Assembly: GCF_022808985.1 (NCBI RefSeq)
Contig: NZ_JAKZFT010000002.1
Location: forward strand, 248,001 to 312,000
Reading direction: 5' to 3'
Length of the DNA: 64,000 bases
Source of the DNA: Geotalea sp. SG265
GTDB lineage: Bacteria; Desulfobacterota; Desulfuromonadia; Geobacterales; Geobacteraceae
This document shows, in pieces, positions 16,861-26,501 of the stretch. The translations under genes were made by a program, and so were the position numbers. Numbering within the stretch: the first letter of the stretch is position 1; every line of letters starts with the position of its first letter. The notes under the pieces were generated by a model. It was given only the letters and a program-made list of their open reading frames with translations, was not told the DNA's origin and made no database searches.

Positions 16861-19800
16861 GGCCTTTCGACCTCCTCCATACCCCCATCACCGGGCGCAA
16901 CCTGATCGAAGCCAGCGCCGGCACCGGCAAAACCTTTGCCATCGCCGCCCTCTATCTGCGCCTGGTCCTCGAACAACTTCTGCCGGTGGAACAGATCCTG
17001 GTGGTAACCTTTACCGAGGCGGCGACCAAGGAACTCCGGGAGCGGATCAGAAAGCGGCTCACCGAGGCAGAGGATAGCTTTGCAGCAGGAACAAGCACCG
17101 ATCCCTTCCTCTGCGGACTCGTCGCCCGCATCGGCGACCGGCCAGCCGCGCGGCAGGCCCTGATCAATGCACTGCGCTCCTTCGACGAAGCTGCCATCTT
17201 CACCATCCATGGTTTTTGTCAGCGCATGCTCCAGGAAAACCCCTTCGAGAGCGGTTCCCTCTACGATACCCAACTGGTGACCGATGAACGGCCGGTGCTT
17301 CGGGAAATTGCCGCCGACTACTGGCGCCTTAACTGCTACCAGGGAGACCCTGTCCTGATTGCAGCAGCCGTGGAAGACGGGCTGACCCCGGAAACGCTCC
17401 TGGATCTGGCAAGCCGCTACAGTGGCGCACCTCTTATGAAGATATTTCCGGAAGCGGCTTTTGTTGCCACCGGGAGTGACGAAATCAAATACCGGCTGCT
17501 CTCCCTGAAGCGGGGCTTTTTCGACTACCTGGCTGCCGAACTGCCGAAACGGAAGCGACAGAAGAACATCCGCTTCTTCCAGGACTTTCTCCTGGACTTC
17601 CATGCCGCCGTCGGCACCGGCGTTTCGTCCCTCGCCCCCATAGTCCACGAGCGCTACCGGGCTGCCCTGATCGATGAGTTCCAGGATACCGATCCAATCC
17701 AGTTCGGCATCTTCGACCGCATCTATCCCCCCGGTGACCCGACCCCCTTTTTTCTAATCGGCGACCCTAAGCAGGCCATCTACAGCTTCCGGGGTGCCGA
17801 CATCTTTGCCTACCTGGATGCCGCCGAGAGCTCCCTTACCGGCCACTCCCTGGCAAAGAACTGGCGCTCGGAACCGCAGCTAATACAAGCGGTCAACGGC
17901 CTCTTTTCTTCCCGTCCCGCCCCCTTCGCCATGGAGGAGATCCCGTTCCATCCGGTGGCTCCCGCCGATTGCGAGCGGGAGTTCCTGACCCTTGACGGCA
18001 AGACCGATACGGCACCGTTCCGCTTCTGGTTTGCCGGACGCATGGAGCCGGGCAAACCCATCAACAAAGGTGATGCCTGGCAGCTGCTTTCAGATGCCGT
18101 GGCTGGAGAAATATCACGGCTTTTGGCCGAAGGAAGGCAAGGCAGGCTGTGCATCGGCAGCAGACCGGTCGCGCCGGGAGACATGGCCGTCCTGGTCCGG
18201 GCCAACCGCCAGGCAAGGCTCGTACAGCGGGCACTTTCCCGATTGGGCATTCCCAGCGTTGTTTGCAGTGCCGGCAACCTCTTCCAGTCGGCAGAGGCCA
18301 GGGAAGTGCTCCATTTCCTTGCCGCCATCGCCGATCCGGCCAATGAACGGCAGGTGAAGGCCGCGCTGGTCACGGACCTGGTCGGGATATCCGGCGACGA
18401 CCTGGCCCTGCTCGTTGCCCATGAACCCCAGTGGGAAGAGGTGCTGGCGGAATTCGGCCGTTACCATGACCAGTGGCAGACAAGCGGTTGCATGGCCATG
18501 GCCATGAACTTCATGGCGGCAAGGCAGGTTCGCAGCCGAACACTGGGTCTTCCCTCCGGAAGAAGGAGGCTGACCAACATCCTCCACTGCTTTGAAGCGG
18601 TCCACGAAGCGGCCGTCTCCCGGCGGCTGGGCATGGAAGGAACGGTTTCCTGGCTGGCGGAGCAGATAAACGGCCATGAGGACCGGGAAGAGCACGAGAT
18701 ACGCCTGGAGACGGACGCAGATGCGGTGCAGCTGGTGACGATCCACAAGAGCAAAGGTCTGGAATATCCCATCGTTTTCTGCCCGTTCAACTGGGCCGAA
18801 TACGGCAGGAAGGAAAGAACCGTCGCCTTCCACGACGACGACCGCAGGGCCGCCATGGACATAGGCTCCCCTCTCATGGAACTGCACCGGCAAAAGGCCG
18901 CTCATGAAGCCATGGCGGAAAATCTTCGCCTGCTCTACGTTGCCGTCACCCGCGCCCGCCACCGCTGCTATCTGGTCTGGGGCGCCTTTAAGGATGCCGG
19001 CAATTCCGCCCTCCATTACCTGCTCCATCCCCACTCCCCCGCCGCAGGGGGGCAGGTCTCGTTAACGGACGAGGAGATCCTTGCCGACCTGTGCCGAATC
19101 GTGGAGCATGCCGGCGGCAGCATCGCCGTAGAATCGCCGTTCCAGGGCACTACCCAGCCGTACCGCGCCCCGGTGCCTGAGGCTGAAAACTGTGCATCCC
19201 GCACCTTCACCGGCGGCATCGACCGGGAATGGCGGGTCGCAAGTTTTACCTCCTTTTCCTCTTCCGTGCGACACGGTGCGCATGCCGCAGAGCTTCCAGA
19301 CCGGGACGCCGCAGCCGTCGTCCCCCGGGAGGATGCCGCCAGTCCCCCGGCTGGGATATTTGCCTTTCCCCGGGGAGCAGCCGCAGGGATTTTCTTCCAC
19401 GAACTTTTCGAAAACCTGGATTTCACCAATAGCTCCGCTGCCCCCTTCCTGGTGGAGAGCCTGCTGAAGAAGCACGGCTTTGCCGGCGAGTGGCAGGAAA
19501 CAGTGCTGGTCATGGTAGAAAACATCCTCTCGGTACCCCTGGCAGGCGACTTTCCACCGCTCACCCTGGGGGAGATTGGTCTGGACCGAAGACTCACGGA
19601 GCTGGAGTTCTTTTTCCCACTTGCCCCCCTTTCCAGTGACAGTTTTCGGGAGGCAGCTGCACGGTGGGGGGTGGCCGGGGGAGATCTGAACTTGGCTGAC
19701 CTTGCCGGGAAGCTGTCTTTCGCTCCCGTCAAGGGGATGCTGCGCGGTTTCATCGACCTGGTTTTCGAACGCGACGGACGGTACTACATCGTCGACTGGA

Positions 19801-20090
19801 AATCGAACCACCTGGGCAACGGAGCGGAAGAGTACGGATTAGAGGCCCTTGCCGGCGCGATGGCCGAAAATCTCTACCACCTGCAATACCTGCTCTATAC
19901 CGTGGCCTTGCACAGCTATCTCGCCCTGCGTCTGGCCGGTTACGACTATGAACGGCATTTCGGCGGCGTGTTTTATATCTTCCTCCGAGGCGTCGGCAAC
20001 AGAGGCGGCAGCCAGGGCGTTTTCCATGCCCGCCCCTCCATTGGAGTCATCGAGGAGCTCTCCCGGCTACTGGTGGAGAAGCTGCCATGA
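16857..20090 (+). CDS. recB: Exodeoxyribonuclease V beta subunit, RecB
   Basis: A 1077-residue 3'-5' helicase and nuclease subunit. Walker A is EASAGTGKTFAIA near residues 18-30. Other UvrD-type helicase motifs are VVTFTEAATKELRERIR, IDEFQDTDPIQF, LIGDPKQAIYSFRGADI, VTIHKSKGLEYPIVF and LLYVAVTRARHR. The C-terminal nuclease has GMLRGFIDLVF followed by YYIVDWKSN, so the Asp and Asp-x-Lys metal site is intact. ATG 16857 overlaps the recC stop (ATGA) and has AAGGAAGGAGG upstream. It is about 100 residues shorter than the E. coli protein. Overlaps recD by four bases. Confidence 0.96.
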   Translation: MRPFDLLHTPITGRNLIEASAGTGKTFAIAALYLRLVLEQLLPVEQILVVTFTEAATKELRERIRKRLTEAEDSFAAGTSTDPFLCGLVARIGDRPAARQALINALRSFDEAAIFTIHGFCQRMLQENPFESGSLYDTQLVTDERPVLREIAADYWRLNCYQGDPVLIAAAVEDGLTPETLLDLASRYSGAPLMKIFPEAAFVATGSDEIKYRLLSLKRGFFDYLAAELPKRKRQKNIRFFQDFLLDFHAAVGTGVSSLAPIVHERYRAALIDEFQDTDPIQFGIFDRIYPPGDPTPFFLIGDPKQAIYSFRGADIFAYLDAAESSLTGHSLAKNWRSEPQLIQAVNGLFSSRPAPFAMEEIPFHPVAPADCEREFLTLDGKTDTAPFRFWFAGRMEPGKPINKGDAWQLLSDAVAGEISRLLAEGRQGRLCIGSRPVAPGDMAVLVRANRQARLVQRALSRLGIPSVVCSAGNLFQSAEAREVLHFLAAIADPANERQVKAALVTDLVGISGDDLALLVAHEPQWEEVLAEFGRYHDQWQTSGCMAMAMNFMAARQVRSRTLGLPSGRRRLTNILHCFEAVHEAAVSRRLGMEGTVSWLAEQINGHEDREEHEIRLETDADAVQLVTIHKSKGLEYPIVFCPFNWAEYGRKERTVAFHDDDRRAAMDIGSPLMELHRQKAAHEAMAENLRLLYVAVTRARHRCYLVWGAFKDAGNSALHYLLHPHSPAAGGQVSLTDEEILADLCRIVEHAGGSIAVESPFQGTTQPYRAPVPEAENCASRTFTGGIDREWRVASFTSFSSSVRHGAHAAELPDRDAAAVVPREDAASPPAGIFAFPRGAAAGIFFHELFENLDFTNSSAAPFLVESLLKKHGFAGEWQETVLVMVENILSVPLAGDFPPLTLGEIGLDRRLTELEFFFPLAPLSSDSFREAAARWGVAGGDLNLADLAGKLSFAPVKGMLRGFIDLVFERDGRYYIVDWKSNHLGNGAEEYGLEALAGAMAENLYHLQYLLYTVALHSYLALRLAGYDYERHFGGVFYIFLRGVGNRGGSQGVFHARPSIGVIEELSRLLVEKLP

Positions 20091-21919
20091 ACAGGGATGG
20101 AGGAATGGCCGCCATGGCCGATAGCCTTTCATTCAGCCACATGGACCGGCACTTTGCCTCATTCGTCTGCCGGCTGGCCGGGACCGACGACTACCTGCTC
20201 TGGCTTGCCACCGCCCTTGCCAGCCAGGCCGTCAGCAACGGCAACGTCTGCCTTGATCTGGCCAATGCGGCGATATCTGCCTCTGCAGCTGGATACGCCA
20301 TCGACGATCCTGCAGCATGGAGCGATCACCTCAGGAAATGGCCGGTGGTCGGCGCACCTGGAGAATTTACCCCCCTGGTCCTGGACAGCGCCGACCGTCT
20401 CTATCTGCACCGCTACTGGAGCTATGAAACCTCCCTTGCAAAGGAGCTGCTGCGCCGTGCGCTCCAATCCCCCCCCTTCGACCGGGAGCTGCTCGCCGCG
20501 GGAATGAAACGCCTCTTTCCTTCCCCGCCAGCAGAGGAAACGGACTGGCAGCAGGTGGCGGCCCTGGCCTGCATCAGCCGCTCCATTGCCGTCATCGCCG
20601 GAGGCCCGGGCACGGGGAAGACCTCCACCGTCTTCCGCGTCCTGATCCTGCTCGTGGAACAGGCCGCCGGGAGCCGATGCCATATTGCCCTTGCCGCGCC
20701 CACCGGCAAGGCGGCTGCGAGACTCGGCGAATCCATCGCCGGGGCGAGACAGGGAGCGGCCATAAGCGAGCTGGTGCTGCAGCAGATCCCCGACCAGGTC
20801 ATGACCCTCCACCGGCTGTTGGGGTTTGTGCCCGGCTCGAACCGCTTCCGCTACAACCGGGATAATCCCCTTCCCTACGACGTGGTGGTGGTGGATGAGG
20901 CATCCATGGTTTCCCTGCCGCTCATGGCCAAGCTGGTGGATGCCCTGCGTGATTCGGCGCGCCTCATTCTCCTTGGGGACCGGGACCAGCTGGCCTCAGT
21001 GGAGGCGGGAGCCGTCCTGGGAGATATCTGCAACACCGGCGGCAGCCATTGCTTTTCCGCGCCCTTTACGCGGCTGGCAGAGGAGACCATCGGCACGGCG
21101 CCGGCCCGGGAGAGCGCCGGAGAGACCGTTCATCCATTGAACGACAGCATCGTCGTACTGCGCAGAAGTTATCGCTTCGGTGCTGAAAGCGGCATCGGCA
21201 CTCTGAGCCGGCTGGTGAACGGAGGAAACGGAACTGCCGCCTTGGAAGTGTTGACCGCACAGCACTATGCAGATCTCGCTTTTCGGGACAATCCCGGCGC
21301 TGCACATTTGGAAGAAGCCCTGACAGCCGCCATCATCGACGGATTCCAACCCTACCTGACCGCCGGTACCCCGGAGGGTGCCTTTGCCGCCCTGGACCGT
21401 TTCCGCATCCTCTGCCCCCTGCGACAGGGACCTTTCGGTACGGAGGCTGTCAACCGCCTGGTGGCAAAGGTGCTTGCCGGAAAGGGGCTCATCCACCCCC
21501 AGGGACGCTGGTACGCGGGACAACCGGTGATGGTGACCAGGAACGATTACAGCCTCCGGCTGTTCAACGGCGATATGGGTATCATTCTCCCTGACCCAGC
21601 GGCAAACAACGAATTGCGCGCCTTTTTCGCCACCGGAGAGGGGACTTTGAAGTCCGTACTCCCCCTGCGTCTTCCCGAGCATGAGACCGCATTCGCCATG
21701 ACCGTCCACAAAAGCCAGGGCTCGGAATTCGACCGGATCTTGCTGCTCCTTCCCGACCGGCATTCCGAGGTGCTCACCAGGGAGCTCATCTACACCGCCC
21801 TGACCCGCGCGAAACATGCCGTGGAAATATGTGGTTCAGGCGACGTTTTCGTCAGGGCCACAGCCTCCCGGACAGTGCGCAGCTCCGGATTGCGCGACGC
21901 CTTGTGGGGCAAGGCCTGA
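20087..21919 (+). CDS. recD: Exodeoxyribonuclease V alpha subunit, RecD
   Basis: A 610-residue 5'-3' helicase subunit of RecBCD. An N-terminal domain that contacts RecC is followed by Walker A, AGGPGTGKTS, near residue 172, Walker B VVVDEASMVSLPL, LLGDRDQLASVEAGAVLGDI, and the C-terminal motif FAMTVHKSQGSEFDRILLLL with the final IYTALTRAKHAVEI. The ATG overlaps the recB stop. A Met-rich start (three Met within ten codons) leaves the exact start slightly open. Last gene of the metX-recCBD run; a 90-base gap to the next gene has no clear terminator. Confidence 0.96.
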   Translation: MNRDGGMAAMADSLSFSHMDRHFASFVCRLAGTDDYLLWLATALASQAVSNGNVCLDLANAAISASAAGYAIDDPAAWSDHLRKWPVVGAPGEFTPLVLDSADRLYLHRYWSYETSLAKELLRRALQSPPFDRELLAAGMKRLFPSPPAEETDWQQVAALACISRSIAVIAGGPGTGKTSTVFRVLILLVEQAAGSRCHIALAAPTGKAAARLGESIAGARQGAAISELVLQQIPDQVMTLHRLLGFVPGSNRFRYNRDNPLPYDVVVVDEASMVSLPLMAKLVDALRDSARLILLGDRDQLASVEAGAVLGDICNTGGSHCFSAPFTRLAEETIGTAPARESAGETVHPLNDSIVVLRRSYRFGAESGIGTLSRLVNGGNGTAALEVLTAQHYADLAFRDNPGAAHLEEALTAAIIDGFQPYLTAGTPEGAFAALDRFRILCPLRQGPFGTEAVNRLVAKVLAGKGLIHPQGRWYAGQPVMVTRNDYSLRLFNGDMGIILPDPAANNELRAFFATGEGTLKSVLPLRLPEHETAFAMTVHKSQGSEFDRILLLLPDRHSEVLTRELIYTALTRAKHAVEICGSGDVFVRATASRTVRSSGLRDALWGKA

Positions 21920-22009
21920 AGGTCCTCCCATACCGGTAAATTATCTTCTCCCTTCCCGGGAAAAGCATGGTACAGTTGGTTGCGACACCACCTGCACAAG
22001 GAGCTGACC

Positions 22010-22816
22010 ATGAGATTCCAACGACAAGGGCTGTCCCTGTCCTATGAGGATGCGGGTGCCGGTCTCCCGATGATCCTCATCCACGGCTTCCCCCTCAACC
22101 GGCAGATGTGGGCACCACAGGTCAAAGCCGTTACTGCTGCGGGGTTCAGGCTTGTGACCCCCGATCTGCGTGGCTTCGGCGAGAGCGATGTCGGGACGGG
22201 ACTTTGTACCATGGATACCTATGCCGATGATGTCATTGCCCTGATGGACCATCTGGCACTGGAAAAGGCGGTGGTCGGCGGCATGTCCATGGGGGGCTAT
22301 GTGCTCCTCGACCTGCTCGCCCGCTATCCGCAGCGCATAGCCGCCCCCTGTTTCATCGTCACCCGGAGCGGCGCAGACGACGACGCGGGCAAGGCGAAGC
22401 GTACGGCCATGGCCGATGATGCGAAAAAATTCGGCGCACGAATCGTGGCCGACATCTTCGCCAAGCTGCTCTTTGCCGAAGAGACCGTCACACAGAAGCC
22501 GGAGCTGGTTGCCCAGGTTGCCGCATGGATGCGTGATGCAAACCCAGCCGGCATGGCCTGCGGGCTTCTGGCCATGCGGGACCGGCCCGACCATACCCCC
22601 CTGTTGACAACAATCGCCCAACCGGCATTGGTCATCGGTGCCGCGGAAGACCGGGCCATGGCCCGGGAATATTTCCACATCCTCGCTGCCGGGCTGTCCC
22701 ACGCCGGCAGCTGCATGATCGCCGGGGCGGGACACATGGTCAACATGGAAAAGGCCGAGGAGTTCAATGCCTGCCTGCTGAGGTTCCTGCAGGGGCTCAA
22801 ATCTCAAAACAGTTGA
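22010..22816 (+). CDS. Alpha/beta hydrolase
   Basis: A 268-residue alpha/beta-fold hydrolase of the esterase/peroxidase-like group. The oxyanion segment is ILIHGFPLN, the nucleophile elbow is GGMSMGGYV, the acid is probably in IGAAEDRAM, and the catalytic histidine is in AGAGHMVNME. ATG 22010 follows AAGGAGC at ideal spacing. The substrate cannot be read from sequence; related proteins act on small esters or lactones, or are 3-oxoadipate enol-lactonase-like. It lies between recD and rmuC on the same strand, possibly cotranscribed with both. Confidence 0.88.
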   Translation: MRFQRQGLSLSYEDAGAGLPMILIHGFPLNRQMWAPQVKAVTAAGFRLVTPDLRGFGESDVGTGLCTMDTYADDVIALMDHLALEKAVVGGMSMGGYVLLDLLARYPQRIAAPCFIVTRSGADDDAGKAKRTAMADDAKKFGARIVADIFAKLLFAEETVTQKPELVAQVAAWMRDANPAGMACGLLAMRDRPDHTPLLTTIAQPALVIGAAEDRAMAREYFHILAAGLSHAGSCMIAGAGHMVNMEKAEEFNACLLRFLQGLKSQNS

Positions 22817-22834
22817 AACGTACAGGTGCAACCG

Positions 22835-24382
22835 ATGGAATATGCGATACTTTTAGCAGGACTGGCACTGGCCGTTGCCATATGGTTTGTCTGCGGCACG
22901 AGGCTGAAAAATGCCCGTGAACAATGGAAAAGGGAATCTGAAGGGGCTACGGCAGCGCTCAATGAGCGATTGTTGAACAGGGAGCAGCAGATAGCCGAGC
23001 TGCGCAACGCCCTGAGTGATGCCGCCTGCGAAAAGGGGGCGTTGCAGGCGGAGCTGCAGACGGTCGCCGAGAAGAAGGCGGCGGCCGAGGAAAAGGTGAA
23101 CCGTATTCCCCAGCTGGAGGAGCAGCTGCGGGCAAGGGAAGAACACCTCCGGCAGACATTCGAGGAAAATTCATCATTGAAGGCCCGGTTATCGGCCATG
23201 GCCACCCAGCTTGGAGAGGAGCGCAAGGCCGCCGAGGAGAAGCTCGCCATCCTGGATGCGGCCCAGACAAAACTCTCCGATGCCTTCAAATCCCTGTCCG
23301 CCGAAGCGCTGAACAGCAACAACCAGGCATTCCTCGATCTGGCCAAGGCCTCCCTGGAAAAATTCCAGGAGGGGGCTAAAGGTGACCTGGCACTGCGCCA
23401 GAAGGCCATCGACGAATTGGTCAGGCCCATGCGTGAGTCCATGGAAAAGGTCGATACCAAGATCCATGAACTGGAAAAGACCCGCCTTACCGCCTATGCC
23501 GGGCTGACCGAGCAGATCAAAGCCATGACCGCCGGGCAGATGCAGCTCCAGGGGGAGACTGCCAACCTGGTCAAGGCCCTGCGCGCCCCGACCGTCCGCG
23601 GGCGCTGGGGTGAAATTCAGTTGAAGCGGGTGGTGGAAATGTGCGGCATGGTCAACTACTGCGACTTTCAGGAACAGGAATCGACCAGCTCGGAGGAGGG
23701 ACGGCTGCGGCCGGACATGGTCATCAAGCTCCCCAACGGCAAGAACATCGTCGTTGACTCCAAGGCGCCGCTCATGGCCTACCTTGAGGCACTGGAAGCG
23801 CCCAGCGAGGAGGACCGCCTGCGCCAGCTGAAGGAACACAGCCGCCACATCAGGGTCCACTTGACGAAACTGTCTGCCAAGTCATATTGGGACCAGTTTC
23901 AGCCAACGCCGGAGTTCGTCGTGCTCTTTCTGCCGGGGGAGACCTTCTTCAGCGCCGCCCTGGAGCAGGACCCGAGCCTGATCGAATTCGGCGTGGAGCA
24001 GAAGGTGATCCTAGCCACGCCTACCACCCTCATCGCCCTGCTCCGGGCCGTGGCCTACGGCTGGAGACAGGAGCAGATCGCCGAAAACGCCCAGGCCATC
24101 TCCGAGCTGGGGAAGTCCCTCTACGACCGGATCGCCACCCTGGCCGGCCATTTTTCCGATATGCGCAAGGGATTGGAGCGGGCGGTCGAATCCTACAACA
24201 AGGCAGTGGGCTCCATGGAGACACGGGTCCTGGTCACCGCCCGCCGCTTCAAGGAACTGGGTGCCTCCACCGGCAAGGACATCGAGCGGGTGGAGGGGCT
24301 GGACAAGGCCCCGCGCAACCTGCAGCTGCCGGAAGCAACCGAAAAGATCCCGGCCGACCTTTTCACCACTAAAGCCGACTGA
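22835..24382 (+). CDS. rmuC: RmuC family DNA recombination protein
   Basis: A 515-residue protein of the RmuC family, which limits inversions between repeats. An N-terminal membrane anchor ([19 protein letters not shown]) is followed by a long coiled coil over about residues 25-190, full of Glu, Lys and Ala heptads, and then the RmuC domain with [39 protein letters not shown] and FVVLFLPGE, a restriction-endonuclease-like fold. I chose ATG 22835; a GTG nine bases earlier is possible. It fits next to recBCD as another DNA-maintenance gene. A 7-bp tandem repeat begins 17 bases after its stop. Confidence 0.93.
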   Translation: MEYAILLAGLALAVAIWFVCGTRLKNAREQWKRESEGATAALNERLLNREQQIAELRNALSDAACEKGALQAELQTVAEKKAAAEEKVNRIPQLEEQLRAREEHLRQTFEENSSLKARLSAMATQLGEERKAAEEKLAILDAAQTKLSDAFKSLSAEALNSNNQAFLDLAKASLEKFQEGAKGDLALRQKAIDELVRPMRESMEKVDTKIHELEKTRLTAYAGLTEQIKAMTAGQMQLQGETANLVKALRAPTVRGRWGEIQLKRVVEMCGMVNYCDFQEQESTSSEEGRLRPDMVIKLPNGKNIVVDSKAPLMAYLEALEAPSEEDRLRQLKEHSRHIRVHLTKLSAKSYWDQFQPTPEFVVLFLPGETFFSAALEQDPSLIEFGVEQKVILATPTTLIALLRAVAYGWRQEQIAENAQAISELGKSLYDRIATLAGHFSDMRKGLERAVESYNKAVGSMETRVLVTARRFKELGASTGKDIERVEGLDKAPRNLQLPEATEKIPADLFTTKAD

Positions 24383-24399
24383 CGGAAAATAAGGGCGCG

Positions 24400-24495
24400 C
24401 CCTTCACCCTTCACCCTTCACCCTTCACCCTTCACCCTTCACCCTTCACCCTTCACCCTTCACCCTTCACCCTTCACCCTTCACCCTTCACCCTT
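24400..24495. repeat. Tandem array of CCCTTCA, 13.7 copies
   Basis: Thirteen perfect 7-base units from 24400 to 24490 plus CCCTT to 24495. It starts just after rmuC and runs into the 3' end of the minus-strand glycosyltransferase, encoding the end of that protein and its stop. Seven is not a multiple of three, so copy-number change would shift frames. Confidence 0.98.
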
Positions 24496-25502
24496 TCATA
24501 CAGCCCCAGATATGCCGCGGTTTCCCTCTCCGGCGCGAATTTATCCCTGACCAATCCCCGCCCCGCCGCGCCGAGGGCCGCACGCACATCTTCCCTTCTT
24601 AGAAGCAGCTCCGCCTTCTGCAGAAATAGCCGCTCGTCGTTATAGAGGAAACCCGTTGTTCCGTCGGCAATGAGCGAACGGTTGCCCTCGATGTCGGCGG
24701 CCAGGACCGCCCTGCCATAGGCAAGGGCCTCCAGCACACTGTTGGCCATGCCCCCTTCGAAGAGGGAGGTATTCAGCACCACCTGGGCCTTATTGTAGAG
24801 GCAACCCATGGATTCATGGCCGATCCCCCCCAGGTAATGGGCGAAGGAGTAGCCTTCCAGGGTTTCCATGACCTGCGCCGCATAGGCAGGGTCAAGCACC
24901 GGTCCCGCCAGGATCAGGCGAACCTGTGGGTACCGACCGTGAAGCACAGCCAGCGGCCCGAGAGGGAACAGCACATTCTTGACCGGGCGCAGCCCGGCCG
25001 GCAGGAAAAAGGTGAAAGTTCCGGGGGAATGGGGGAATTCCCGGTTCCCCGGACATGGCTCCTCCGGCAGTTCGACCCCCTGGGGGATGACGACTGTCTT
25101 TTCCGCCGCATCAGGAATGTGCTGCAAGAGCCGGTCGCGTATGCTTTCGTGGAAGACCGCCAGGTACGCGGCTCGGTCCAGTGCGGCCAGGGTTTCATCC
25201 CGGCGGTGGTCGGTCAGCGCTTCGTAAACGTCGGTGCCCGTAAGGGTTATCACATATGGGATTCCATAGCGCTGCTGCAGTTCATGGGCTATCCTGCCCC
25301 CGCTATGGCCATGGAAGGCATGGATCAGGTCGGGTCTTGCAGCTGCAACCTCGTTGCCGATCTCTTCCCCGGCTGCAGCGTCCAGGGAGTGGACGGCGAC
25401 GGTAATCCCGGCCTTGACAAGGTTCTTTTCGATGCGGCTTACCGTCACCGCGTTGCCGCGCATGAGCGGGAAATAATGGGGGGTGATAAGAGCTATCTTC
25501 AT
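24474..25502 (-). CDS. Glycosyltransferase family 4
   Basis: A 342-residue retaining sugar transferase of the GT-B fold. The N-terminal domain has ALITPHYFPLMRGNAVTVSR, where the loop after HYFPL matches the acceptor side of GT4 enzymes. The C-terminal domain has VVIPQGVELP, PLGPLAVLHGRYPQVRLIL and the donor-binding E-x7-E block (EGGMANSVLEALAYG followed by AVLAADIEGNRSLI). It probably acts on a cell-surface polysaccharide or glycolipid at the inner membrane. I chose ATG 25502 as the start of the canonical beta strand. The last few codons (VKGEG) and the TGA come from the GGGTGAA repeat units, which is unusual. Confidence 0.88.
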   Translation of the reverse strand: MKIALITPHYFPLMRGNAVTVSRIEKNLVKAGITVAVHSLDAAAGEEIGNEVAAARPDLIHAFHGHSGGRIAHELQQRYGIPYVITLTGTDVYEALTDHRRDETLAALDRAAYLAVFHESIRDRLLQHIPDAAEKTVVIPQGVELPEEPCPGNREFPHSPGTFTFFLPAGLRPVKNVLFPLGPLAVLHGRYPQVRLILAGPVLDPAYAAQVMETLEGYSFAHYLGGIGHESMGCLYNKAQVVLNTSLFEGGMANSVLEALAYGRAVLAADIEGNRSLIADGTTGFLYNDERLFLQKAELLLRREDVRAALGAAGRGLVRDKFAPERETAAYLGLYERVKGEG

Positions 25503-25671
25503 TCTTGGCCTTTCAAGATGATTCGGCACAGGGACCGGCGTTTCCACATGGATCAATTAATACTTTTCATTGCCGGTTATTGCAAGCTCTTGCGAGCGGC
25601 CAGCGGGACAAAGGCCTTGCCTGGAGCGTCAAAAAAATGCTATTTAAGAGACGTTCTTAAGGAAACCTGTT

Positions 25672-26427
25672 ATGAAACTGACAATTCTCGGCTCTGGAAC
25701 CTCAACCGGCGTCCCCATGGTCGGCTGCAGCTGTCCCGTCTGCTCATCTGATGATCGCCGCGACAAGCGGACCCGTGCCTCGATCGTCATCGAGAATTGC
25801 GGCAAATATATCCTCGTGGATACATCAACGGACCTGAGAAAGCAGGTTATCCGCGAGCACATCCCGCACATCGATGCAGTCCTCTTCACCCACTCCCACG
25901 CCGACCACATCCACGGCATCGACGACCTGCGGGGTTTCCACTTCATCCATAAAAGGATCATTCCCTGCTACGGTAGCGATGAATCCATGAAGATCATCGG
26001 CCGTAACTTCTCTTACATCTTCAAAGGCATGGAAACCGCCGGTTACGCGCCGCTCATGGAGCAGCACATCATCAGCGGTCCCATGGACCTGTTCGGCCTC
26101 CGCGTGGAGCCGATACCGCTTCTGCACGGCAGCATGCCCACGACCGGCTACCGCTTCGACGATGCGGCCTACCTGACCGACTGCAGTGCCATCCCCGATG
26201 CATCGAGGGAAAAGCTTACCGGCCTCAGGCTGCTGATACTGGATGCTCTTCGCTACACTCCCCATCCCAACCACTACAACATCCAGGGGGCACTGCAGGT
26301 GGTGGAGGACCTCCGGCCACAGCACGCCATCCTTACCCACCTGACCCACGAGGTTTCCTATGCCGACGGAGTGAAGCTGCCACAAGGCGTGGAGTTTGCC
26401 TATGATGGCATGTCTTTTGCTTTCTAG
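25672..26427 (+). CDS. Metallo-beta-lactamase-fold phosphodiesterase (PhnP-like)
   Basis: A 251-residue hydrolase. The start MKLTILGSGTSTGVPMVGC and the CSCPVCSSDDRRDKRTRAS segment match the PhnP/cyclic-phosphate phosphodiesterase branch. The metal site HSHADHIHG is intact, with further ligands in PLLHG, YLTDCS and LTHLTH. Likely two-metal phosphodiesterase acting on a cyclic nucleotide or tRNA-like substrate, but there is no phn operon here. It is divergent from the glycosyltransferase and precedes the 614-residue protein on the same strand. Substrate unknown. Confidence 0.87.
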   Translation: MKLTILGSGTSTGVPMVGCSCPVCSSDDRRDKRTRASIVIENCGKYILVDTSTDLRKQVIREHIPHIDAVLFTHSHADHIHGIDDLRGFHFIHKRIIPCYGSDESMKIIGRNFSYIFKGMETAGYAPLMEQHIISGPMDLFGLRVEPIPLLHGSMPTTGYRFDDAAYLTDCSAIPDASREKLTGLRLLILDALRYTPHPNHYNIQGALQVVEDLRPQHAILTHLTHEVSYADGVKLPQGVEFAYDGMSFAF

Positions 26428-26434
26428 CCCCCAT

Positions 26435-26457
26435 AAGCCGCCTTGCAATCGCGGCTT
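26435..26457 (+). terminator. Weak hairpin after the MBL-fold gene
   Basis: AAGCCGC at 26435-26441 pairs with GCGGCTT at 26451-26457; only short T content follows. Possible terminator. Confidence 0.35.
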
Positions 26458-26501
26458 CATTAGGGTAACATTACGCAGTTTCGGTGAACGGAAGGATTTC
26501 G

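Noticed and set aside
24400-24495. CRISPR array or telomere
   Set aside because: Seven-base units without spacers; no cas genes; not at a molecule end. It is a simple tandem repeat.
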